DNA from: Chitinophagaceae bacterium UBA2793
GTDB taxonomy: Bacteria > Bacteroidota > Bacteroidia > Chitinophagales > Chitinophagaceae
Assembly (NCBI GenBank): GCA_002352045.1
Contig: DEHT01000098.1
Location: 1 to 48,841, forward strand
DNA: 48,841 nt
Reading direction: 5' to 3'
The position numbers and the translations under genes were made by a program. Below the pieces are notes generated by a model, which worked only from the letters and a program-made list of their open reading frames with translations, did no database searches and had not been told where the DNA came from. Each line of letters begins with the position of its first letter. Positions within the stretch are counted from its first letter, which is position 1. This document shows positions 17,644 to 27,396 of the stretch, piece after piece.

Positions 17644-17940
17644 TTAAATGGATTGGTTTACATCTATACATGCAATATGAATTTTTGAATGTGCAACCTG
17701 TGATGAATTGAATTTATTGAAAGCATCAAAAAGATTGCTTTTACATGCATCATCAATAAATACTGTAAAGAGCAAAGATTCTGTGGCAACTTCACCTGCA
17801 ACAAACCAGGCATTGGTATCCGTTCCATTGCTGTATCCTTTTACCGTTTGGTAAGAAAAAGATTTTACGCCGGAATGCTTCAGTATTTCTTTTACTGCCG
17901 ATTCATATTCTTCTATACAAGTAACTAACAAGAGTTTCAT
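17644..17940 (-). CDS. Small PII-like protein of the efflux operon
   Basis: A 98-residue protein without a signal sequence. Predicted beta-alpha-beta-beta-alpha-beta order (KLLLVTCIEEYESAVKEILK, then ESLLFTVFIDDACKSNLFDAF) suggests a ferredoxin-like/PII-like fold, similar to small proteins found at the end of heavy-metal or RND operons (DUF3240-like). I do not see an identifiable PII T-loop. It lies 35 bases behind the RND pump gene, so it probably modulates the pump or senses its substrate. That is inferred from context. Confidence 0.6.
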   Translation of the reverse strand: MKLLLVTCIEEYESAVKEILKHSGVKSFSYQTVKGYSNGTDTNAWFVAGEVATESLLFTVFIDDACKSNLFDAFNKFNSSQVAHSKIHIACIDVNQSI

Positions 17941-17975
17941 AATTGTAAATTTTTAAGTTGATTAAACTGTTTACT

Positions 17976-20900
17976 CTATAACTCGTTTTTCAACCACTTT
18001 TTCCTTTCGGTAATATAATACAGCAACGGTACCACCAATAAGGTAAGTATGGTTGATACTACTGCGCCAAACACTAAGGATATTGCAAGGCCCTGGAAAA
18101 TGGGATCGAACAATATAATGGCCGCACCAATTACCACAGCACCTGTTGTAAGTAAAATGGGCGTAGTTCTAACAGCACCAGCTTCAATAATGGCTTGTTT
18201 AATCGGCTCTCCCTGCCGAAGCCTTATTTCGATAAAGTCAATCAGCAACACCGAGTTTCTTACCATAATCCCGGCAAGTGCTATCATGCCTATAAAAGAA
18301 GTAGCGGTAAAGTAGGCGCCCAATAACCAATGGCCCAGTACAATACCAATCAATGAAAGTGGTATGGCTACCATCATTACAAATGGTGTTTTAAAATCCT
18401 GGAACCACCCGACGATCAGCATATAGATGATGACAATTACCACAAGAAATGCAATTCCCAGATCTCTGAAAACATCTAAGGTAATTTGCCATTCGCCATC
18501 CCATTTTATGGTAAAGTTTTCTTCACTTCCCGGTTGGCCCATATACAATTCATTTACTTTATAACCGGCAGGAATTTTCATTGTTGCCAGTTTTTTATCC
18601 ATGCCCAAAATGGCATACGCAGGGCTTTCCAAATTGCCGGCCATATCGGCCAGTACATAAACTACTCGCTGTTGATCTTTTCTGTAAATAGATTTTTGCA
18701 AACTATCTTCCTGCACTTTCACTAAATCACTTACAGGCACCATTCCCTGCTGGCCTTTTACTTTAAGGTTGGTAATGTCTTCAATAGAAGTTTTATCGGC
18801 ATCGTTTAATTTCATCACCATGTTTACCGGACGGTTCGATTTTTCATCATACAAATTTCCAATAGGATGCTCACCCATTAAATAAGTAAGGTTGCCTGTT
18901 ATTTGCCCCGGAGCCACACCATTGAGCATTGCTTTTTCTTTGTCGAAAATAAGCTTGAATTCTGTTTGAGGATCTTCAATCCTTGTATCTACATCTACTA
19001 CATCGTTGGTTTCATTTAGTATTTTTTCTACCTGCCTTGCAATATTAATTTGTTCCCCATAGTTGGGGCCGTAAACTTCTGCAACAATGGTTGACAAGAC
19101 AGGTGGACCGGGAGGCACTTCCACAATTTTTACATTTGCATTATACTTTGATGCAATAGCCTGGATATGCGGACGAATTTTTTTTGCAATATCATGGCTT
19201 TGTAATTTTCGCTCATCTTTACCCAATAAGTTCACTTGTATATCTGCCGTGTTGCTTGCCCCTCTTAAATCGTAATGGCGAACAAGTCCGTTAAAAGTAA
19301 TGGGTGCCGATGTTCCGACATAAGACTGGTAATTGACCACTTCGGGAACTGTTTTTAAATATTGTGCAATATTTTGTGTAACCACGGCAGTTCTTTCCAA
19401 TGTAGTGCCTTCGGGCATATCTATCACCACTTGAATTTCATTCTTATTATCGAAAGGCAGCATTTTTACCGCAACCCATTTGGTAAAAAATGCCAACATC
19501 GATATTAATAACAGCACAGCAGTTACTCCAAAAATTGTCCATCTCTTTCTTTTACTGTTCAACAATGGAAGCTGTAGTTTGTTATAAAGTTTATAAATGG
19601 TTGTAGTTTTCAACCCTTTCGATTCTTTTTCTTCCTGCTTATCTTTTTCTATCAATAAATGATAACCGAGATAGGGCGTTACGGTTAATGCAATAAACAA
19701 CGAGAGCAACATGGCGATAGAAGCACCTATCGGCATCGGGCTCATATATGGCCCCATCATGCCAGATACAAACGCCATAGGTAGAATTGCTGCAATTACG
19801 GTGAAAGTGGCCAGTATGGTTGGATTGCCAACTTCGTTAATGGCATAAAGTGCAGCTTGTTTAAACGGCAGTTTTTTCATTTTAAAATGCCGATGCATAT
19901 TTTCGGCAATGATGATGCTGTCGTCCACCACTATACCCACTACAAATACCAAAGCAAATAATGTAATACGATTTAATGTATAACCTAAAATATAATAACT
20001 GAAAAGCGTTAACGCAAAAGTGAGTGGTACCGATAAAAAAACTACTAATCCACCACGCCAGCCCATGGCAAGCATCACTAATACCGTAACGGCAATAATG
20101 GCAATACCGAGGTGAAGCAATAGTTCGGATACTTTATGAGAAGCCGTTTCGCCATAATTTCGGGTAACTTCTACCTTTACATCATTTGGAATTAAATCAG
20201 CTTTTAATTCTTCTGTTTTCCTGATGATCTTGTCTGCAATTTGCATAGCATCTGCACCTTTCACTTTAGAAATAGAAAGTGTTACTGCGGCATATTCAGA
20301 ATTTAAAATTTTCCCATGCGCTGTTGCATTGCCATATCCAAAACTTACATAGTTGTTGGGCGAAACCGCACCGTCTTCCACCTTTGCAACCTGTTTTAAA
20401 TACACCGGCATATTATTGGAACTGCCAATCACTAAATTTTCCACATCTTCGGCTGTACGCAAAAACTGCCCGGTAGTCAACAAATATTCAGTATCGCCTT
20501 TGACAAAACTTCCGGATTGTGAACTATTGTTGCTTACCTGAATCATTTGCATAATACCCAATGCATCTACATTTGATTCGGCCATTTTATCTTTATCTAA
20601 AATAACTTTCAACTGCCTTGGCCGGCCGCCAATAACATTGATTACCGAAACATCTTTCACTTTTTTTATTTCGGAAGATGCTTCTTCGGCAATGCGCCGC
20701 AAATCATAATCTGAATAGTTTTCGCTCCATAAAGTAAGCGACATCATGGGTACATCATCTATAGAACGGGTTTTTACAACAGGCTTAAATACTCCCGCTG
20801 GAAACAAATCAGGATGCTTCAATAGTTCATCATACAATTTTACATAAGATCTTTCGGGGTCTTCGCCCACGTAAAACTGAACAATAATCATTGCCTGCCC

Positions 20901-21173
20901 ATTCATGGCTACGGAATGAAGATGCTCCACACCTTTAATATTGGAAAGAATTTTCTCAAGTGGTTTCACCACACGGTTTTCCACTTCGGTTGGGTTGGCA
21001 CCCGGATAGCCAACCATTACATCGGCCATTGGAATTATTATTTGTGGTTCTTCTTCCCTTGGAATTAATGTTGAACTATATACACCTATCACCATCAAAA
21101 CAAACATGAGCAATAAGGTGATTTTTGAATTGATAAATATGTCTGCAATTCTGCCTGCTATTCCTTTTTCCAT
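17976..21173 (-). CDS. RND efflux pump, inner-membrane subunit
   Basis: A 1065-residue AcrB-like proton-driven transporter. Features are a first membrane helix (ITLLLMFVLMVIGVYSSTLIPREEEP), porter domains, membrane helices 2-6 (about 340-500) with the proton relay FVVGIVVDDSIIIAENMHRH (adjacent Asp-Asp in helix 4), a second helix set after about 540, and a second porter repeat. MPIGASIAMLLSLFIALTVTPYL and the C-terminal IGMIALAGIMVRNSVLLIDFIE are typical. The relay has a DD pair, so it resembles HAE-type multidrug pumps rather than classic CzcA. The substrate is unknown. Its partners are the adjacent adaptor and TolC. The ATG at 21173 is preferred over TTG at 21203. Confidence 0.93.
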   Translation of the reverse strand: MEKGIAGRIADIFINSKITLLLMFVLMVIGVYSSTLIPREEEPQIIIPMADVMVGYPGANPTEVENRVVKPLEKILSNIKGVEHLHSVAMNGQAMIIVQFYVGEDPERSYVKLYDELLKHPDLFPAGVFKPVVKTRSIDDVPMMSLTLWSENYSDYDLRRIAEEASSEIKKVKDVSVINVIGGRPRQLKVILDKDKMAESNVDALGIMQMIQVSNNSSQSGSFVKGDTEYLLTTGQFLRTAEDVENLVIGSSNNMPVYLKQVAKVEDGAVSPNNYVSFGYGNATAHGKILNSEYAAVTLSISKVKGADAMQIADKIIRKTEELKADLIPNDVKVEVTRNYGETASHKVSELLLHLGIAIIAVTVLVMLAMGWRGGLVVFLSVPLTFALTLFSYYILGYTLNRITLFALVFVVGIVVDDSIIIAENMHRHFKMKKLPFKQAALYAINEVGNPTILATFTVIAAILPMAFVSGMMGPYMSPMPIGASIAMLLSLFIALTVTPYLGYHLLIEKDKQEEKESKGLKTTTIYKLYNKLQLPLLNSKRKRWTIFGVTAVLLLISMLAFFTKWVAVKMLPFDNKNEIQVVIDMPEGTTLERTAVVTQNIAQYLKTVPEVVNYQSYVGTSAPITFNGLVRHYDLRGASNTADIQVNLLGKDERKLQSHDIAKKIRPHIQAIASKYNANVKIVEVPPGPPVLSTIVAEVYGPNYGEQINIARQVEKILNETNDVVDVDTRIEDPQTEFKLIFDKEKAMLNGVAPGQITGNLTYLMGEHPIGNLYDEKSNRPVNMVMKLNDADKTSIEDITNLKVKGQQGMVPVSDLVKVQEDSLQKSIYRKDQQRVVYVLADMAGNLESPAYAILGMDKKLATMKIPAGYKVNELYMGQPGSEENFTIKWDGEWQITLDVFRDLGIAFLVVIVIIYMLIVGWFQDFKTPFVMMVAIPLSLIGIVLGHWLLGAYFTATSFIGMIALAGIMVRNSVLLIDFIEIRLRQGEPIKQAIIEAGAVRTTPILLTTGAVVIGAAIILFDPIFQGLAISLVFGAVVSTILTLLVVPLLYYITERKKWLKNEL

Positions 21174-21218
21174 TTTTACTAATTTTTTAAAGCCAATACG
21201 CAATTGTGCAAAACCATT

Positions 21219-22307
21219 TTATTTCATTTTTACTTTTGCCCCATTAAACAATTTTCCATCTGCATGAAGCACATAATTTTCACCTGCTTTCAAGCCCGAA
21301 AGCACTTCCACCTCATCGCTGGTTTCTTTTCCTAATCGCAACCATCTTAGCATTGCTGTATTTTCAGCGCTAATGGTATAAACACCGCTGAGCTGTCCTT
21401 TTTGCACTAATGCAGTTTTTGGAATTAAAATACTGTTTGATTTGCTTGCGTGAGTTTTTGTATTTGCAAATGGAAAACGTACATTCACAAACATACCCGG
21501 TAATAAATTTTTTGTAATAGGAAGATTAATATTTACCATATACTGACCACCCGAATTGGCCGAAGAATGGCTGATTTCAGCAATAGTTCCGACAATTTCT
21601 TCACCTGAATATTTTATTTGAACCTGCGTTTGCATACCGTTTTTTAATTGTGCAATATTATTTTCCGAAACCATTACCTGTGCCTGTAAAATGCCGGGTG
21701 ACTCAATGGTTAACAATGGCATACCCGGACTTGCCAAATCGCCCTGCTCCACAAATTTTGCGGTAATGGTCCCCGAAATAGGAGCGCTGATATTACTGTA
21801 ACGGTATTGTGCATTCACTTCGCTTTTTATCAATTTGGCAGCTTTGAGGCTTGCATTGGCCATATCAAAACGTACTTTCATATCATCCAATTCCTTTTGC
21901 GATGCGCTTTGTGTGTTAAACAAATTCCGAAATCTATCATAATCTTTTTTTGCTGCATCATAGGTAGCCTGTGCCTGTAAAATTTGTGCATCGGCCTGAC
22001 CATCTTTTGCTTGTATATCGGTATTGTTGATGGTTACCAATTGCTGGCCGGCGCTTACCTGCTGGCCAACTTTTACGGAAATGGATGTGATATAACCCAT
22101 CATCCGGGTTGACAGGTTCACCGAATTTTTTGAAATCAATTTTCCACTTGCATTTGCAAAGGAGCCTGCATTTTCGAAACCCGTTTTTGCCAGCGTTACT
22201 ATTACCGGATCACTGGTATAGGCAGCCTTTTCATCTTGCGGTGAGGAGCAATTAGTGAAAGTTGCGATTGTTATTACAAATGCTAAGCCGTAAAAAATCT
22301 TTTTCAT
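21219..22307 (-). CDS. RND efflux periplasmic adaptor (membrane fusion protein)
   Basis: A 362-residue lipoprotein adaptor: MKKIFYGLAFVITIATFTNC ends in a lipobox-like TFTNC. The barrel-sandwich hybrid (about 58-90 and 165-200: ISVKVGQQVSAGQQLVTI and NISAPISGTITAKFVEQGDLASPGMPLLTI) flanks an alpha-helical hairpin (about 95-160). A beta-barrel domain and a C-terminal membrane-proximal domain follow. It bridges the RND pump to the TolC channel. The gene starts 41 bases after the TolC gene. The ATG at 22307 gives the clean signal peptide; the frame extends upstream to a GTG at 22340 that is less likely. Confidence 0.92.
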   Translation of the reverse strand: MKKIFYGLAFVITIATFTNCSSPQDEKAAYTSDPVIVTLAKTGFENAGSFANASGKLISKNSVNLSTRMMGYITSISVKVGQQVSAGQQLVTINNTDIQAKDGQADAQILQAQATYDAAKKDYDRFRNLFNTQSASQKELDDMKVRFDMANASLKAAKLIKSEVNAQYRYSNISAPISGTITAKFVEQGDLASPGMPLLTIESPGILQAQVMVSENNIAQLKNGMQTQVQIKYSGEEIVGTIAEISHSSANSGGQYMVNINLPITKNLLPGMFVNVRFPFANTKTHASKSNSILIPKTALVQKGQLSGVYTISAENTAMLRWLRLGKETSDEVEVLSGLKAGENYVLHADGKLFNGAKVKMK

Positions 22308-22348
22308 TATATGCATTTTTAAAATTGTATGGTTGTTCACTTAACTTA

Positions 22349-23653
22349 TTAGTTGTTCAAAAATTTATAATAGGCAGTTGCCGTGTTGTATTCAAAAACA
22401 GCCTGATGGTATTCTAATTCTTTTTGGGCCATTAAGGTTTCTGCCGTAAGCAAATCGGCTGATTTTTCCAATCCCTGGTCGTAACGGTTTTTTCGGATTC
22501 GGTAAGCTTCTTTGCTCAGGCTCCATGCCGATTCTGTAAGATTTATTTTTGCAATGGCATCCTGCAATTGACGATATGCTTTATTTAATTCCAATTCGCT
22601 TTGCTGTGTGTATTTATCCAAATCTGCTTTTGCCCTGTTGTAATCTGCTTTATGGGCCTTTTGGTCGCTTATTGATTTTAATCCGTCAAATAAATTCCAG
22701 GATATTTGCAAGCCAATTAAATATCCATTGCCGTTAAATTCATAAAACTTATTATCGTGCATTTCAAAGCTTCCAAATGCATTGAGCCTTGGCAGTAATT
22801 TAGATTTGGCTGATTTTTCCATCCAATTGTAAGCTTCAAACGACTTGCGATAAGCCTGCAAATCTTTTCTTTTGGTATTGAGTTGCTGGTCTGCAGCAAT
22901 TATTGAAGTTTGATACGATAATTCATTGGATGGTTTTAGCGTTTTCCCACTTCCTTCTTCATTTATTAATGCAAATAAATAATCAGAAGCATTTTGAATG
23001 TTTGTTTGTGCCACCTGTATTTGAGCTTTAACTTCATTGAGGCGTACATCCAAATACAATACATCCGATTTTTGAACCATGCCATTGATATAATAATTAT
23101 CAATCACTTTTTTATTGGCCAAAGTGGTGTTTTGGGCTATCTCCAAAGTTTGTAAAACCTTATAGGCAAACTGCAGCATATAATATGCCTTGTCCAGTTC
23201 AAAACGCAGATACTCTGCGGCTCTTTCTTTCTTAATTTTTAGTACTTCTGTTTTAACAGTGCCGGCTTTTTTTTGGTAAACCATATCCATATTGATAATG
23301 GGTTGCTGCACTTCTATTTTAGGACCGAAGTCGAATATGTTTTTGGGATTATTTAAAAGTATTGGATTAAAGTCGTTCATTCCAATCCTCGATTGATTGA
23401 GTTTTGTTCCAAAAGTGTTCAAAGGACTGTTGGTATTCATCATCGTATAAGAAGCCGTAATATTTGGCAAATGCATTGCCCTTGTTTTTAATAACTCCGC
23501 TTCCGTGAGCTCAATTTCTTTTTGTGCCAATATTAGCTGGAGATTTTGATCCAGTGGTTTTTGACGCAATTCCTGCAATGAAACCTTTACTGTGTCTTGC
23601 GCATAAATAGAAAAACTGCTGATGAGTAACAAAAACGTAACTGCTTTTTTCAT
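22349..23653 (-). CDS. TolC-family outer-membrane efflux channel
   Basis: A 434-residue protein with a signal peptide (MKKAVTFLLLISSFSIYAQD). Two homologous halves rich in long alpha-helical coiled segments (for example QELRQKPLDQNLQLILAQKEIELTEAELLKTR) alternate with short beta strands, typical of OEP repeats. It forms the trimeric outer-membrane duct of the tripartite pump. It is the first gene of a five-gene operon whose order outward is TolC, adaptor, pump, PII-like, DUF2892. The candidate operator dyads lie about 40-70 bases upstream. Confidence 0.92.
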   Translation of the reverse strand: MKKAVTFLLLISSFSIYAQDTVKVSLQELRQKPLDQNLQLILAQKEIELTEAELLKTRAMHLPNITASYTMMNTNSPLNTFGTKLNQSRIGMNDFNPILLNNPKNIFDFGPKIEVQQPIINMDMVYQKKAGTVKTEVLKIKKERAAEYLRFELDKAYYMLQFAYKVLQTLEIAQNTTLANKKVIDNYYINGMVQKSDVLYLDVRLNEVKAQIQVAQTNIQNASDYLFALINEEGSGKTLKPSNELSYQTSIIAADQQLNTKRKDLQAYRKSFEAYNWMEKSAKSKLLPRLNAFGSFEMHDNKFYEFNGNGYLIGLQISWNLFDGLKSISDQKAHKADYNRAKADLDKYTQQSELELNKAYRQLQDAIAKINLTESAWSLSKEAYRIRKNRYDQGLEKSADLLTAETLMAQKELEYHQAVFEYNTATAYYKFLNN

Positions 23654-23693
23654 GTTCAGTGCCTTGATTTTTCAGCAAATTTCACACTTCAAA

Positions 23694-23724
23694 AACCGTT
23701 AGTCGGTTACTTATGTTACATAAG
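23694..23724. promoter_or_regulatory. Two adjacent dyads upstream of the efflux operon
   Basis: Two small inverted repeats abut one another: AACCG-TTAGT-CGGTT (23694-23708) and CTTATG-TTA-CATAAG (23710-23724). They lie 41-71 bases before the TolC start, where a repressor of the pump could bind. No regulator gene is adjacent, and the spacer has no clear -7 box. Confidence 0.5.
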
Positions 23725-23875
23725 GGAAATTAAATTTTTGCAAATGAGATTACAGTTTTTGGGCTTCTTATTGGTATGGTAAAAGACCAATTTTGCAGAG
23801 GAAAGGGTATGGGCTTTTATTTTCATTTCAATTTGCTATAAAATGAAGCGAAAGAGTTTACACAAATAAGTATTA

Positions 23876-24700
23876 TTATGGATACCTAAAGTAATTGCAA
23901 ATTGCATTGCTGCATAGTAATTTTTGAAGGCTGCTGTCTTTCAACACTTCTGTATAATCCATCCATTTGCCATTCACTTTTATTTTTCGATATACTAAGC
24001 GTATGCCCTGGCTGTAATCTACATACCAGTAAATATGCCCGGTATAAACCGGCTGAATGGGCTGGCCATTCAATTGATGCCATCCGTAAATGGCAACCCT
24101 GTCTTGCCTTGGATGTTGCAAAAGTTTATCGGTAATCACTACATCTTTTTTTATGCCGGCTATCAATCCTTTTCTGCCTTTCCTTTGTCCTTCTATAATT
24201 AAATGATGCTGCCACATGGTAGGAGTGCTGTCTCTTAAAGCATACATGGGTACAGGTATTAATTTTACGTTAGCTGCTTTGTAAATATCGTCAACCATTT
24301 TGGGTGTAGGCAAAAAACATTGTAAGCTATCTGCAATTTTTTGTGCAGCAAGAGGAGTTATATTTACCCTCACCCAGTCTTTATTTGTTCCCACGCTTAA
24401 ATAATCTGGTGATACAAAATAGGTAGCCCGTATAATTTTTTTTGTAATTGAATCAAAAACTACAACCTTAACAGGATGAAATTTTTTCAAAAACTCCGGA
24501 ATATTACCTGCAAAAACTTCTTGCAATACAAAGGAATCCCTTTGAGCCCATTGCATTCCAAAAGCTTTTTGATAAAATGCTGTTCCTCCCAATTCCGATT
24601 TTCTTTCGGGAACCAAAATAGTTTTACTGCCACGGCAGGAAATTAAACCAACTATCATCCATACAAAAAACAATCGCATGAGTAAAGTTAAAAAATGCAT
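23876..24700 (-). CDS. Uncharacterised envelope protein
   Basis: A 274-residue protein. Its start MHFLTLLMRLFFVWMIVGLISC is a signal ending in a lipobox-like GLISC, so it is probably a lipoprotein. The C-terminal half has blocks that look conserved: HHLIIEGQRKGRKGLIAGIKKDVVIT (in two parts), YGWHQLNGQPIQPVYTGH and WYVDYSQGIRLVYRKI. I recall similar WYxDYSHGIRLV words in uncharacterised secreted proteins; here Gln replaces that His. No known catalytic signature is evident. A second in-frame ATG at 24679 is possible. The gene stands alone between intergenic spaces of about 220-250 bases. Confidence 0.72.
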   Translation of the reverse strand: MHFLTLLMRLFFVWMIVGLISCRGSKTILVPERKSELGGTAFYQKAFGMQWAQRDSFVLQEVFAGNIPEFLKKFHPVKVVVFDSITKKIIRATYFVSPDYLSVGTNKDWVRVNITPLAAQKIADSLQCFLPTPKMVDDIYKAANVKLIPVPMYALRDSTPTMWQHHLIIEGQRKGRKGLIAGIKKDVVITDKLLQHPRQDRVAIYGWHQLNGQPIQPVYTGHIYWYVDYSQGIRLVYRKIKVNGKWMDYTEVLKDSSLQKLLCSNAICNYFRYP

Positions 24701-24947
24701 CAGTATTTGATTATTTAATTTCCTTGCAACAGTTCTACAGTAATTAGTGAAGTGAAAGGGTTGGGTGCCGTATAAATTTTATCTGCCCATCTTTATAGTA
24801 ACAAGCTCATGTTGTTTTAAGTCTTACAATTCAGCCCAACCGTTGCTGGTTACATCCTATTTTTGAAGCTATAGTCTGATTTTTAGTATTGATATGTGTT
24901 AAACTTGCCTGGTATAATAACTTTTTACTTTATTATTTAAAAGTTAT

Positions 24948-25244
24948 TTACTGATAATCCTTTTGTGCAAACATGCCTTTGAAATACAAATAATATTTTC
25001 CATCTTTTTTATTGCGCCAATATCGCTTTCCTTCCAGGTCGTAGTAATACCTGCCGTTTACATCTTTTTTTGCGGCGGCACTGTTTACTACTATTGATTT
25101 TGGGGTAGGTGTTTTAATGGGAGCTTTGTATTCAACCGAGGGTTTTGCAGGAGGATTGTGAGCTGTTTCGGATGGGGTTGTTTTTTTACTGCAGGAAATA
25201 GATATAATTATTATTCCAATTATATATAGGCAGGTATTCTTCAT
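24948..25244 (-). CDS. Small putative lipoprotein
   Basis: A 98-residue protein with a lipoprotein signal (MKNTCLYIIGIIIISISC, lipobox SISC), then a Pro/Ala/Lys-rich linker (about 20-60), and a C-terminal block DVNGRYYYDLEGKRYWRNKKDG, split by short turns, with YYLYFKGMF. The tail repeats the pattern G(K/R)YYY/YWR and looks like a small beta-sheet. I do not recognise a family. It faces no obvious partner, although the next upstream gene (25296-26558) is on the same strand with 51 bases between. Confidence 0.6.
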   Translation of the reverse strand: MKNTCLYIIGIIIISISCSKKTTPSETAHNPPAKPSVEYKAPIKTPTPKSIVVNSAAAKKDVNGRYYYDLEGKRYWRNKKDGKYYLYFKGMFAQKDYQ

Positions 25245-25295
25245 AATAAAGATTTCTCTTCTTTATGCAATAAGTTTACCAAAAAACAGTGGGAT

Positions 25296-26558
25296 CTATT
25301 TTTTTCTTTTCTTGGGCTTGTATTTTTTATTCACTTTAGGGCTGTTGAAATAGGCATCCAATTCTTTTTCATCTACTTGTTCTTCCGAAAAAGGAATATC
25401 AATTAATTGTACCTGCATTTGTTTCAACTCGTCTCTAAGTTTTTTTGATTTGGCTAAAATATCGGGGTCTCTTTCGCCCACCAATTGATTTTCCTGCAGC
25501 AAATATTCTAATCGTTTAATACTACTGCGAATTAGTGTAGCGGCATTTTGCTCATAGCTATTGTTGGGTGCAGTAGCTTCTTTTACAGGAACCATTGCAA
25601 CGCCAACACTGGGTAAAATTTTTCCAGCAGTTTTTTGGCCATCGCTTGGAAGAGATGAGAAAACTGTCCCTCCCAGGGCGGTAGAAGCCGATGCTAAATC
25701 AAAACTTGTTCGGGTACTCTTTGTTTTTTTTATTCTTCTATCTACAATTCTAAAGCTGCTTTTTAAAGAAACTATATATTTTTCAATATCAGTCTGCAAA
25801 CGGTAGAATTCACGAACCTGTTGCGGATAATTAATGTTTTCTTTTACAAAAACTTCAATAAGGGCAGTGTCGCTGATGTGAAATTTATTGGTGCCAATAA
25901 AATAGAGTAATAGTTTTTTTGTTTTTTCTTTATCACTTTCTTTTACAAAATCAAAGGGTGCTGTCCATATAAACTCATCACCACATTTAGAAATATTCAC
26001 AGTTGATTTTATAGGATAGTTGCTGAGATAGGTGAGTTCTTCAATGGGAAAGCTCCCATTATCGCATTGAATTCTAAAACTAAGGGTATCGCCTTCTTCG
26101 ATATTTACCAACCTGGTTACGCTCGGCTTTACCCTCGACGGAATTATTTCGGTATTGTAAAATTGAATGATAAAACTGGTATCAACTTTGTCTTTTGGGT
26201 ATTCTAAATTTTGTACACTGATAAAAACTTTATATTCATGATCGTACTTAAGCTTGCCCGAAAGAAAGTAAGATTTATCTGCTTTAAAAGTAAGCAGGCC
26301 ATTGTCTTTATTGAGCCTTAAACCGGCCGGCGAATTTTTAATAAACCAATAATAGTTTTCCTGTGGCTTGTTAATAATTAGCTGATAGGCTAAGGATGAG
26401 TCAACATGAAGATTAAAATAGGGGTTCATGTTTTTTATGCGTAGTGCAGTATCTACAATGGCCATTGGGTTTACAGTAGTGTCGGTATTTACCTGGGCAT
26501 TGCTTTTAAATGTAATTAAATAAAAACAACATAAGATTGTTAAACGAACTTTATTCAT
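25296..26558 (-). CDS. Uncharacterised exported protein with a cadherin-like segment
   Basis: A 420-residue protein with a signal peptide (MNKVRLTILCCFYLITFKSNAQ). The first half has an Ig/cadherin-like segment (about 55-130): GLRLNKDNGLLTFKADK and LKYDHEYKVFISVQNL are typical of putative-Ig repeats. The second half (about 240-390) is alpha-helical, with REFYRLQTDIEKYIVSLKSSFRIVDRRIKK. The C-terminus is very basic (KVNKKYKPKKRKK). It has no enzyme motif that I can identify. The longer frame begins with 26 codons that do not resemble a signal; the ATG at 26558 is preferred. Confidence 0.68.
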   Translation of the reverse strand: MNKVRLTILCCFYLITFKSNAQVNTDTTVNPMAIVDTALRIKNMNPYFNLHVDSSLAYQLIINKPQENYYWFIKNSPAGLRLNKDNGLLTFKADKSYFLSGKLKYDHEYKVFISVQNLEYPKDKVDTSFIIQFYNTEIIPSRVKPSVTRLVNIEEGDTLSFRIQCDNGSFPIEELTYLSNYPIKSTVNISKCGDEFIWTAPFDFVKESDKEKTKKLLLYFIGTNKFHISDTALIEVFVKENINYPQQVREFYRLQTDIEKYIVSLKSSFRIVDRRIKKTKSTRTSFDLASASTALGGTVFSSLPSDGQKTAGKILPSVGVAMVPVKEATAPNNSYEQNAATLIRSSIKRLEYLLQENQLVGERDPDILAKSKKLRDELKQMQVQLIDIPFSEEQVDEKELDAYFNSPKVNKKYKPKKRKK

Positions 26559-26716
26559 TGTAACTGCTTGAAATTTGGTTGGGCGAAGATAACTTAAACT
26601 TATCAAATGGTACAAATAAGACACGGGGGCCGCCATTTAAAAAATAATTTAACCTGTGCTCCATTTCTTATTGTTTATAGCTGTTTAAAAACTATTTTGA
26701 TATAAATATTTCTTGT

Positions 26717-27169
26717 ATGAAAAAATGGATATGTTTATTGGGGATTGGTTTTATTTCTACTGGCACCTTTGCTCAATCAGCCGAAGATTCGGTAAAAGCT
26801 GTCGTAAATAAATTATTTGATGCAATGCGAAATAGCGATGCTAAAATGCTTCAATTGGCATTTGGCGATAGTGCAGTGTTGCAAACTATTTCTGTTTCAA
26901 AAGAAGGAAAAGTTTTGGTGAAAACGGATGCTGTGAATGATTTTGCAAAATCAATTGTAGCCGCTCCTAAAGGCTCATTGGATGAAAGAATTATTTTTGA
27001 AACTATAATGATAGATGCCAATCTTGCATCGGTATGGACGCCCTATCAATTTTATTACAATGGAAAGTTGAGTCATTGTGGAGTTAACTCTTTTCAATTC
27101 GTGCGGTTTGGTAATGAGTGGAAGATTCAATACATTATTGACACCCGGAGGAGAAAAGGTTGCCAATAG
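26717..27169 (+). CDS. NTF2-like secreted protein
   Basis: A 150-residue protein with a signal peptide (MKKWICLLGIGFISTGTFAQS). The mature part fits the NTF2/SnoaL-like cone fold: a first helix EDSVKAVVNKLFDAMRNSD, then ALxxLAFGDSAVL, a later strand pair ASVWTPYQFYYNGKL and GVNSFQFVRFGNEWKIQYIIDTRR. Such domains bind small molecules or act as lumazine-like or polyketide enzymes; no catalytic residues can be assigned here. It has no adjacent partner gene on the same strand. Confidence 0.78.
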   Translation: MKKWICLLGIGFISTGTFAQSAEDSVKAVVNKLFDAMRNSDAKMLQLAFGDSAVLQTISVSKEGKVLVKTDAVNDFAKSIVAAPKGSLDERIIFETIMIDANLASVWTPYQFYYNGKLSHCGVNSFQFVRFGNEWKIQYIIDTRRRKGCQ

Positions 27170-27313
27170 CTTAGGCCAGCAATGCTTAGATGGTTGCTTT
27201 ATTTGCTTTGTCTTTTAAAAATTTTGTTTAACTATTGTTTTCAAAGCACATTGTTAAAAGTTGATGGCTTTTGTAAGAACATCTTATTGTTTTCTTGTCA
27301 AAATTAAAATGTA

Positions 27314-27346
27314 AAAATCAAAAGCCCCCCTGGGAACAGGGAGGCC
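27314..27346 (-). terminator. Terminator after the Hsp20 gene
   Basis: On the minus strand GCCTCCCTG-TTCC-CAGGGGGGC forms a 9-bp stem with one mismatch, followed by a T-rich tract (TTTTGATTTTTA). It lies about 50 bases after the Hsp20 stop. Confidence 0.7.
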
Positions 27347-27396
27347 TACCTTCTTAAACCAACTAAGGTATCAACTGTATGAACTCTACTACTATC

